A DNA stretch of 32,977 nt from Tissierellales bacterium (lineage in GTDB: Bacteria; Bacillota; Clostridia; Tissierellales; JAOAQY01). The stretch spans positions 1-32,977 of the forward strand of contig JAOAQY010000145.1 in assembly GCA_025210965.1 (NCBI GenBank), given 5' to 3'. How positions within the stretch are numbered: position 1 is the first letter of the stretch; each line of letters opens with the position of its first letter. The notes beneath the pieces are model-generated. The model was not told the origin of the DNA. It saw only the letters and a program-made list of their open reading frames with translations, and ran no database searches. Made by a program: the position numbers and the translations under genes. Of this stretch, positions 15,562-22,318 are shown piece after piece.

Positions 15562-15804
15562 CTAATTTTTGATTTCTTGAAGTAATATCTCGCAAGCTGC
15601 AATTTGTGCTTTTATCGACAAATCATAGAGTTCTCCTCTTCCTAGCAAATCATTTCCTTCATTTATATAAAGACTTTCAAGCAATGCCTCTAATTGTTCT
15701 ATTCCATAATTCGGGTCTTCCGCAATTTTCTTTTTAGTAAATATATAGGTATTGTCAAATATTTTTTGGTATCTTTCATTCAATACTTCTTCCATCATAA
15801 ACAT
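15562..15804 (-). CDS. Conserved-looking small protein with GRGEL motif, function unknown
   Basis: An 80-residue soluble, mostly helical, acidic protein. An IEQLEALLESLYINEGNDLLGRGEL segment in the middle, a turn with GRGE and a final IAACEILLQEI helix resemble small hypothetical proteins found in other Clostridia, but I know of no function. The start at the first Met is supported by GGGAGG eight bases before it. It is the last gene after the YeiH-type transporter on the same strand, 49 bases downstream, and ends at a strong terminator, so co-transcription is likely. Confidence 0.65.
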   Translation of the reverse strand: MFMMEEVLNERYQKIFDNTYIFTKKKIAEDPNYGIEQLEALLESLYINEGNDLLGRGELYDLSIKAQIAACEILLQEIKN

Positions 15805-15853
15805 CTCTTTTACCTCCCAATGTGATACATTTATACTTTAATATCTTCATAAA

Positions 15854-16813
15854 TTATATCATCATTGTCAATACAAAACCAATACACGATAAAATGCCAA
15901 ATATAATAGCCCCATGAGTTATTGCACTTCCAATTTCATTTTTTATATTTTTAAAATCAACAGATAATCCTAGACCTGTCATAGCTAGCAAAATTAAAAA
16001 ATCACTAATTTTAAGTAATAAATCAACTATATTAGATGGCAAAAATCCACTTAGACCTATTGCTGTAGTTATGCAAAATCCTAGAACATATCCTGGTAAT
16101 TTAGCACTTTTTTCTTTAACACCAAATATTTTTGACAATAGTAAGGAAACAGGAACTAACATCAGCACTCTAATTAATTTTATCATAGTTCCCATCTCTT
16201 TTGCTACAGCTCCTCCTGCTCCAGCAGCTGCAATTGCATGAGCTACTCCATGTAGCGTAAGCCCTGACCAGAGCCCATAATGAATCTGATTCATTGGATA
16301 TAGCTTAAATATGAAAGTATATCCCATAACTCCGATAGCACCAAGTAAACTAACAACTGAAACGGCTACAGCAGTATCCTCTTTCTTAGCTTCTATGCTA
16401 TCTGATAATGCTACAACTGCAGATGCTCCACAAATTGAAGATCCAAGTCCTATTAACATTGCCGTTTTCTTATTAACTTTTAATATTCTTTGAAAAATTA
16501 TTGCTAAACTAGTAGCTAGAATAACATATAGTATTACAATAAATATACTTTTTATTCCCAGCGTTTTTATTCCTTCAGCACTCATTTTAAATCCAAGTAA
16601 TACAATCCCAGTTTTTAGCATTTTCTTTTGACAAAATGCTATACCACAATCATATTTTTTTGAAGTTCCAACTAAATTAACCCAAGCCATACCAATTAAT
16701 ATACCCCAAGTAAGAGTTTCAAGCTTAAAATAATTCGAAGTAATATTTTGAATAATAAAAGCTAATGTAGCTAAAAATAGAACCAATGATAAACCTTTTA
16801 AATATTTTTTCAA
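15854..16813 (-). CDS. YeiH family putative sulfate/anion exporter (UPF0324)
   Basis: A 319-residue membrane protein with about ten hydrophobic helices, of the YeiH/UPF0324 family, often annotated as a putative sulfate exporter, with no firm biochemical proof. Family stretches seen are KTGIVLLGFKMS, the LIGLGSSICGASAVVALS helix and the GLTLHGVAHAIAAAGAGG loop. The start is TTG with AGGAGGTG about eight bases upstream; no nearer ATG fits. The LysR gene lies directly upstream on the same strand. The pairing of YeiH with a LysR regulator is common, and this suggests regulation by it. Confidence 0.85.
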   Translation of the reverse strand: MKKYLKGLSLVLFLATLAFIIQNITSNYFKLETLTWGILIGMAWVNLVGTSKKYDCGIAFCQKKMLKTGIVLLGFKMSAEGIKTLGIKSIFIVILYVILATSLAIIFQRILKVNKKTAMLIGLGSSICGASAVVALSDSIEAKKEDTAVAVSVVSLLGAIGVMGYTFIFKLYPMNQIHYGLWSGLTLHGVAHAIAAAGAGGAVAKEMGTMIKLIRVLMLVPVSLLLSKIFGVKEKSAKLPGYVLGFCITTAIGLSGFLPSNIVDLLLKISDFLILLAMTGLGLSVDFKNIKNEIGSAITHGAIIFGILSCIGFVLTMMI

Positions 16814-16870
16814 ATTAAAACACCTCCTAAAAACATATTATCAGGAAGCGCTTATAATTAAAAATTATAT

Positions 16871-17752
16871 TTAATTATGTTTGTATAACTTATAGTTATG
16901 TTTCAGGAACTTTTCTGCAAACTCACATTCTTCATTTTTTCTCCAAACATAGTATAAATTTCTTTTCAAATTAAAATCTTCAATTTTTTGTTCAATAAGT
17001 TCACCATTTTCAAGCTCTTTAACTACCGCTATTCTAGACAAAAAACTAATTCCCATTCCCCGTGAAACTAAACTTTTGATAGCACTCCAATCTCCAATCT
17101 CCATAGTTGCTCTGAAATCATCTATTGAAACTCCTATGTTTTTTAATGCTCTCTCTATTATATTTCTAGTACCCGAACCTTCTTCTCTAAGTATCAGTAC
17201 TTTTTGTTTCATGTCATCTATATTTATAGTTTTTCTAGCATCAGAATAACTTGTAATACAAATTAATTCATCTTCTCTTAATACCCTCCAATCATATTTA
17301 TCCAAATCGATTATCCCCTCTACAAGCGCTAAATCTATATCCCCATTATCTAATTTATTCAATATATGCTTAGTATTATCAACAGTAAGCAAAAGTCTAT
17401 CATTTTCAAATCGACTATAATTTTCCATCAACTCTGGGGCTAAAAATGAACCTATAGTTTTAGTTGCACCAATATATTGATTTTTAACAGGCTTAGAAAA
17501 AATCTCTAAGCTCTGCTTTATATTTTTTTCACAAACAATCAACTTTTCCACTTCATCTCTCAATAACTTTCCGGCAGCTGTAATCTCTAAATTCCTACCA
17601 TTTTTCCTAAATACTTTAATTCCATAATATAGTTCTAATTGTTTTATTTGTTTTGATACTCCAGGTTGTGTCATATTAAGATATTTTGCGGTTTTTGTCA
17701 TATTCTTAAATCTAGTAAGTTCATAAAATGTCTTAAGTTTTTGATTTATCAT
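16871..17752 (-). CDS. LysR family transcriptional regulator
   Basis: A 293-residue LysR-type regulator. Residues 1-60 form the winged helix-turn-helix with FYELTRFKNMTKTAKYLNMT and QPGVSKQIKQLE, and the rest is the periplasmic-binding-like effector domain, with LREEGSGTRNIIE and SLVSRGMGISFLS matching the CysL/YeiE-like group. The gene starts seven bases after the DUF1295 stop and has no strong ribosome binding site, which suggests translational coupling to it. It precedes the YeiH-type gene by 57 bases. Unusually for LysR systems, regulator and target are in the same direction. Confidence 0.9.
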   Translation of the reverse strand: MINQKLKTFYELTRFKNMTKTAKYLNMTQPGVSKQIKQLELYYGIKVFRKNGRNLEITAAGKLLRDEVEKLIVCEKNIKQSLEIFSKPVKNQYIGATKTIGSFLAPELMENYSRFENDRLLLTVDNTKHILNKLDNGDIDLALVEGIIDLDKYDWRVLREDELICITSYSDARKTINIDDMKQKVLILREEGSGTRNIIERALKNIGVSIDDFRATMEIGDWSAIKSLVSRGMGISFLSRIAVVKELENGELIEQKIEDFNLKRNLYYVWRKNEECEFAEKFLKHNYKLYKHN

Positions 17753-17759
17753 TTAATCA

Positions 17760-18527
17760 CTACTTTCTTCTAGGTCCTGGTATAAATTTATTTGTCTTTT
17801 CAGAATACAGTCTATAGTCTTCTCTATCTTTATATTTTCTTTCAAGAAGCGGAACCCCACTGACAAATAGCAACAATAATGTAATTGCAACTGGGCTAAA
17901 TATACCATATATACCCATTCCCTGTGAAGCACTTATTATAAAAATCCCCCACCACATCGCGGATTCACCAAAGTAATTCGGATGCCTAGTGTATTTCCAT
18001 AACCCACTTTGCATTATCTTCCCTTTATTACTTATGTCTCTTTTAAACTTCCTAAGCTGCATATCTCCTATAGATTCAAATAAATATCCAATAAACCATA
18101 CCAAGACTCCAATTATGAGTAATAAATTAAAACTTGCATCTCCTTTTTCGATAGTCCATACAACCGGATAAATTATAACTATCATAAAAATTGCTTGAAG
18201 ATAATACACCTGAAATAAACTTCTTATCAAAACATTTTTACCCCATTCTTTTCTCCACTTCGCATATCTAAAATCTTCCGGTTTATTAATATTTCTTCTA
18301 AATATATGGTAGAACAGCCTCGTACCCCAAATTACAACTAATAACAAAATTATCATCCTCAAGTCGAAAACCGCTCCAGTTTTAATCCATTGCCAAATTG
18401 ATATTAATACAAATCCCATCCCCCAGCCAACGTCTACTATTCCATTGTTCTTTAGAATGGTTCCAATTATAAAAAATACGGTAAAATAGATTAATATAGC
18501 AATACTAGTTTCTATTAATACATTCAT
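17760..18527 (-). CDS. DUF1295 membrane protein (steroid 5-alpha-reductase-like)
   Basis: A 255-residue protein with about six membrane helices in the DUF1295 family, related to steroid 5-alpha-reductase and isoprenylcysteine methyltransferase folds. The signature [10 protein letters not shown] sits near residue 180, with an arginine-rich [10 protein letters not shown] region earlier and a C-terminal [13 protein letters not shown]. The bacterial substrate is unknown; a lipid or quinone-type molecule in the membrane is inferred. Its start overlaps the end of the DAK2-DegV gene by 23 bases, using a GAGGAGG site inside that gene, so the two are coupled. Confidence 0.82.
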   Translation of the reverse strand: MNVLIETSIAILIYFTVFFIIGTILKNNGIVDVGWGMGFVLISIWQWIKTGAVFDLRMIILLLVVIWGTRLFYHIFRRNINKPEDFRYAKWRKEWGKNVLIRSLFQVYYLQAIFMIVIIYPVVWTIEKGDASFNLLLIIGVLVWFIGYLFESIGDMQLRKFKRDISNKGKIMQSGLWKYTRHPNYFGESAMWWGIFIISASQGMGIYGIFSPVAITLLLLFVSGVPLLERKYKDREDYRLYSEKTNKFIPGPRRK

Positions 18528-20298
18528 TTCTATCCTCCTCTACATAACTTACAGCTATAGCACCTTCTCCTGCACTCGAAGCAACAATAGGTGATATTTG
18601 CTCAACAAACAATGTCTTTTTTCCCAACAAAATTTCAAGTTTATCTGCTAATTTAAGAGCTTCTTCTTTTGAACCAAAATAGCTTATTCCATATTCACTT
18701 ATTCCTATATTCTGATTAATTTTTATCATTTCCTTAACTATTTTATCTAAACATCGTCCTGATGTTCTGCTCATCTTACAAAGCTTCCCCGCGCCATTTT
18801 TATCTATGGTAACTATTGGAAAGACTTTAAACTTCCTTGCCATACGACCTGTTTTTTCACTAAGCCTGCCATTTTGAACCATTGCATCAAAGCTTTTGAC
18901 ACTTACAAATATATTTGTTCTATCAATGTAGCTATCTATACTATTGACCAATTTTTCATAATCAATTCCAGCCTCTAATGCTTTAGCTATTTTCATTATT
19001 AGAAGTCCCTGCGCTCCACTATTTCTCTTGGTATCAATTATATTCACATCACATTCGGATTTTGAATACAATTTAGCCTCATCTTTTATATTTTCGTATA
19101 TACCGCTCATTTTACTGGATACAAATAATCCTATAACTTTTTTATAATTTTTTGTCAAAAACTCAAGCTGTTTGCGTATCTGCTCTTTATTTGGCTGCGA
19201 ACTTATGAGTCTTCCCTTATTGTTTTTAAGTTTATTTAAATAAGATTTTCCGTCCAATGTAACACCATCTAAATATGTATCCTCCCCTATTTGAATCTGC
19301 ATTGGAATTATATATATATTGTGTTTTTTTATAAATATCTCAGGTAGATCGGCTATGCTATCAGTCCAAATAGCAACTTCATTTGATGGTTTTAGATTAA
19401 CTTGATATTTAAAATCATCAACTTTTGTATATATTATTGTTCCACTTTTTTCAGCTAATTCAACAACTCTAGCTGGATTACTAGTATGTATGTGTACTCT
19501 TGCAAATTTTTCCTCCTGAGCATAAACTAATGAATCTCCTATATTCTCAATTTTCTTTTTCAAATCAATTGATTCATGACTACTCTTATCCAAATAAATT
19601 TCTAAACAATATCTATACCTACTCTCTTCCTTAATTTCGATTTGACTGTTTTGATTCAAAGTTTCATAATTTTTGTGAGCTATATCATTTTTTAATTTGC
19701 TTGAGTTTTCACTCATTGATATTCCTTGCAAAAAATACATAAATCCTATAGCTCCAGAATCGTTAGCTATGATATTTTTTGACTTTTTTTTGTAGCTTTC
19801 TATAAACTTAGTTTCTGTTTTTTCTAATGCTTTTTTGTACAACTCCTTAAATTTTATTTCGTCTGATTGAAAACATTCCAAGCTCTCTCCCCAAATTTTC
19901 ATCATAGTAAGCATTGTTCCTTCAACAGGTTTTTTTACTGCTTTATAAGCATATTCAGTCCCTTTCTTTGAGGCTTTAACGAAATTCTTCGTACTAATAA
20001 CATCTCTATCTGCAATTGATTCTGACAATCCAATCAAATATTCTGCAAATATTATTCCTGAATTGCCCCTTGCAGTCTTTAATGCTTTTTTAGCAATATT
20101 TTTAATGATAGCTCCTATATTGTGATCAAGTTCTATTTCTATTAGAACTTGTTGCATCATTGTAGAAAGATTGTCTCCAGTATCCTTATCTGGTACTGGA
20201 AATCGATTAAGTTCATTTAATTCTGCTCTTGCTTCTATGATACTTCTAGCCCCCAATATAAATGCAATATAACATTGTTTGCCATCTATATAATCCAT
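18505..20298 (-). CDS. DAK2-DegV fusion protein (fatty-acid kinase-like)
   Basis: A 597-residue cytoplasmic protein joining two parts that are usually separate. Residues 1-195 are a DhaL/DAK2 kinase domain with the nucleotide and metal site [11 protein letters not shown] (D37, D39, D42) and [13 protein letters not shown]. Residues 225-290 resemble the middle domain of FakA ([25 protein letters not shown]). Residues 305-597 are a DegV domain, the FakB-type fatty acid binder, with [12 protein letters not shown], the ISSQPN loop and [13 protein letters not shown]. In Firmicutes FakA phosphorylates a fatty acid held by FakB, so this chain may contain kinase and carrier together; this is inference. 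AGGGAGG precedes the start. Confidence 0.88.
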   Translation of the reverse strand: MDYIDGKQCYIAFILGARSIIEARAELNELNRFPVPDKDTGDNLSTMMQQVLIEIELDHNIGAIIKNIAKKALKTARGNSGIIFAEYLIGLSESIADRDVISTKNFVKASKKGTEYAYKAVKKPVEGTMLTMMKIWGESLECFQSDEIKFKELYKKALEKTETKFIESYKKKSKNIIANDSGAIGFMYFLQGISMSENSSKLKNDIAHKNYETLNQNSQIEIKEESRYRYCLEIYLDKSSHESIDLKKKIENIGDSLVYAQEEKFARVHIHTSNPARVVELAEKSGTIIYTKVDDFKYQVNLKPSNEVAIWTDSIADLPEIFIKKHNIYIIPMQIQIGEDTYLDGVTLDGKSYLNKLKNNKGRLISSQPNKEQIRKQLEFLTKNYKKVIGLFVSSKMSGIYENIKDEAKLYSKSECDVNIIDTKRNSGAQGLLIMKIAKALEAGIDYEKLVNSIDSYIDRTNIFVSVKSFDAMVQNGRLSEKTGRMARKFKVFPIVTIDKNGAGKLCKMSRTSGRCLDKIVKEMIKINQNIGISEYGISYFGSKEEALKLADKLEILLGKKTLFVEQISPIVASSAGEGAIAVSYVEEDRNECINRN

Positions 20299-20451
20299 AT
20301 AAATACCTCCCTAATTATGACAAATCATTTGTACCCTCTAATAAATTTAACTAAACAAAATTTATGAAATTTAGAATTTATTATAAATTTCATCTTGCTT
20401 TTTTTTATTTCTTTTGTTATTCTATTATCATTACTTTATCAAAACGAAGTA

Positions 20452-20480
20452 TTGACACATACTTCAACACAATATTATAT
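20452..20480 (+). promoter_or_regulatory. Promoter of the glycine riboswitch transcript
   Basis: TTGACA (20452-20457) and TTATAT (20475-20480) are 17 bases apart. The inverted repeat GAAGTAT-TGACAC-ATACTTC (20446-20465) covers the -35. The upstream stretch 20299-20445, between this and the minus-strand DAK2-DegV gene, is AT-rich and shows only weak promoter-like sequence. Confidence 0.7.
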
Positions 20481-20483
20481 TTC

Positions 20484-20652
20484 GGATGAAAATAGCGGGA
20501 GAGTGACAACTGTCCACCGAAGAAGCAAATCTTTCAGGTACGCCGTTTAGGCTAGGGACCGCTATTGGACGAACCTCTGGAGAGACTTTTTAAAGCACCG
20601 ACGGGGCAAGGCTTAGGCTGAAACTCTCAGGTAAAAGGACAGAGTGACCAAA
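20484..20652 (+). promoter_or_regulatory. Tandem glycine riboswitch
   Basis: Two glycine aptamers are recognisable. The first is closed by AATAGCGG (20491-20498) and CCGCTATT (20559-20566) and holds GGGAGAG, CACCGAAGAAGCAA and TTTCAGGTA. The second is closed by CTCTG / CAGAG and holds GGAGAG, GCACCGACGGGGCAAG, GAAACTCTCAGG and AAAAGGACAGAG (to about 20645). These are the conserved elements of the glycine riboswitch, here controlling an amino-acid symporter. No intrinsic terminator follows before the start codon, which points to control of translation. Confidence 0.95.
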
Positions 20653-20784
20653 TTTAAAGTTCTATAGTCATGTTTTTTTATGCTATCATTTATTTGTTTT
20701 GAATCGTGACATTAATTTATTTTTGTGCGCTAATCTTCTTTTAATTGCTCATACTCTCTAGAGTTATTAAGAGGAGGTTTTTTT
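20653..20784 (+). promoter_or_regulatory. Expression platform and RBS between riboswitch and symporter
   Basis: This 132-base stretch has no ORF and no good terminator. It contains a palindrome ACTCTCTAGAGTT (20752-20764) and the ribosome binding site GAGGAGG (20771-20777). GGAGGTT of the ribosome binding site (20773-20779) can pair with AACCTCT (20572-20578) in the closing stem of aptamer 2, a possible switch. Confidence 0.4.
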
Positions 20785-22161
20785 ATGGAAAATTTAGTAA
20801 CATTCTTGGACAAATTAGACGGATTGGTATGGGGACCACCACTACTATTACTTTTAGTTGGAACAGGTCTTTATCTCACAATTCGCCTCAAATGCATTCA
20901 AATCACCAAATTACCCTTTGCTCTAAAAGCACTTTTTTCCAAAGACAATGATGGATCTGGTGATGTTTCTAGTTTCGCTGCACTTTGCACTGCACTAGCT
21001 GCAACCATTGGTACTGGAAACATAGTTGGTGTAGCAACTGCCATAAAAGCTGGTGGACCTGGAGCTCTATTTTGGATGTGGATTGCTGCATTTTTCGGCA
21101 TGGCTACAAAATACGGCGAATCACTTCTTGCTGTAAAATATAGGGTAACTGACGAAAATGGTGAAATGTCTGGTGGACCAATGTACTATATCGAAAGAGG
21201 TCTTGGAAATAAATGGTTGGCAAAAACATTTGCTTTTTTTGGAGTTGGTGTAGCTTTTTTTGGAATTGGTACTTTTGCACAAGTAAATGCCATATCAGCA
21301 GCAACTCAAATTAGCTTTGGTATAAAACCTACTATTACAATAATTGCTATTACAGTGTTGGTAGCACTTGTGACTTTTGGTGGTATAAAAAGCATTTCAA
21401 AAGTTGCTGAAACTTTAGTTCCTTTTATGGCTACATTTTACTTTATTGGAGCTCTTATAATATTGGTTCTGAACTATGATAGAATACTGGACACTTTTGC
21501 ACTGATTTTCCAAAGTGCTTTTTCGCCAACATCTGCGATGGGTGGATTTCTTGGAGCAACAGTCTCAATGGCCATTAGAAACGGTATTGCTCGAGGTGTT
21601 TTTTCAAATGAATCTGGTCTTGGTAGCGCTCCTATTGCCGCTGCAGCTGCGAAAACAAATTCTTGTGTAAAGCAAGGACTAGTATCTATGACTGGAACAT
21701 TTTTTGATACTATAATAATATGTACGATGACCGGACTAGTATTATTGCTATCTGGTGTATGGACGGATGCCTCTCTACAAGGTGCAGCTCTTACAAATGC
21801 TGCCTTTAATTCTGGATTGGACTTCCACAATATTGGACAATATATAGTCACTATAGGTCTTATATTTTTCGCTTTTACCACTATACTCGGTTGGAATTAT
21901 TACGGTGAAAAATGCTGTGAATATCTATTCGGTATAAAAAGTATAACTCTCTATAAATGGATATTTATAATACTTATTTTTAGTAATTTAGTGGTGCAAC
22001 ATTTTGATTTAAGTGTAATATGGATAACTGCTGATATAGTAAATGGACTTATGGCTATTCCAAATCTAATCGGTATTTTGGGACTTAGTTCTGTCATTAT
22101 ATCTGAAACAAAAATGTATTTTGATTCTTTATATAATAACTCTAACACCAAAATATCTTAG
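20785..22161 (+). CDS. Sodium:alanine/glycine symporter, AGCS family (paralog 2, riboswitch-controlled)
   Basis: A 458-residue AGCS transporter with about ten membrane helices. Signatures are LAATIGTGNIVGVATAI followed by GGPGALFWMW, and VFSNESGLGSAPIAAAAA near residue 280. It is clearly paralogous to the protein at 70-1455, and of the same length. Control by a tandem glycine riboswitch makes glycine, or alanine with glycine as signal, the likely substrate. AGGAGG precedes the ATG by eight bases. The gene is alone on its transcript and ends at a long terminator. Confidence 0.95.
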   Translation: MENLVTFLDKLDGLVWGPPLLLLLVGTGLYLTIRLKCIQITKLPFALKALFSKDNDGSGDVSSFAALCTALAATIGTGNIVGVATAIKAGGPGALFWMWIAAFFGMATKYGESLLAVKYRVTDENGEMSGGPMYYIERGLGNKWLAKTFAFFGVGVAFFGIGTFAQVNAISAATQISFGIKPTITIIAITVLVALVTFGGIKSISKVAETLVPFMATFYFIGALIILVLNYDRILDTFALIFQSAFSPTSAMGGFLGATVSMAIRNGIARGVFSNESGLGSAPIAAAAAKTNSCVKQGLVSMTGTFFDTIIICTMTGLVLLLSGVWTDASLQGAALTNAAFNSGLDFHNIGQYIVTIGLIFFAFTTILGWNYYGEKCCEYLFGIKSITLYKWIFIILIFSNLVVQHFDLSVIWITADIVNGLMAIPNLIGILGLSSVIISETKMYFDSLYNNSNTKIS

Positions 22162-22253
22162 CACTTTTATGCTGATTAATTTCAATCTGTCAATGGCTAT
22201 GCTGCGGTTATTAACCCCTTAAAAATAACTATTATCGATTTCTAAATTAAAGT

Positions 22254-22318
22254 AAAAAATCTTCAAGAACAGATTAGAGCGATACTATTTCTCTAATTCA
22301 TATTCTTGAAGATTTTTT
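22254..22318. terminator. Long bidirectional terminator
   Basis: AAAAAATCTTCAAGAA pairs with TTCTTGAAGATTTTTT, a perfect 16-base repeat, with an inner GATTAGAG / CTCTAATT stem. It terminates the symporter gene and the convergent diguanylate cyclase gene. The 92 bases before it (22162-22253) show nothing. Confidence 0.9.

Noticed and set aside
21474-21881. A 135-codon minus-strand frame within the second symporter gene
   Set aside because: Antisense shadow. A similar shadow occurs opposite the same conserved region of the first symporter (774-998), as expected from shared coding sequence.
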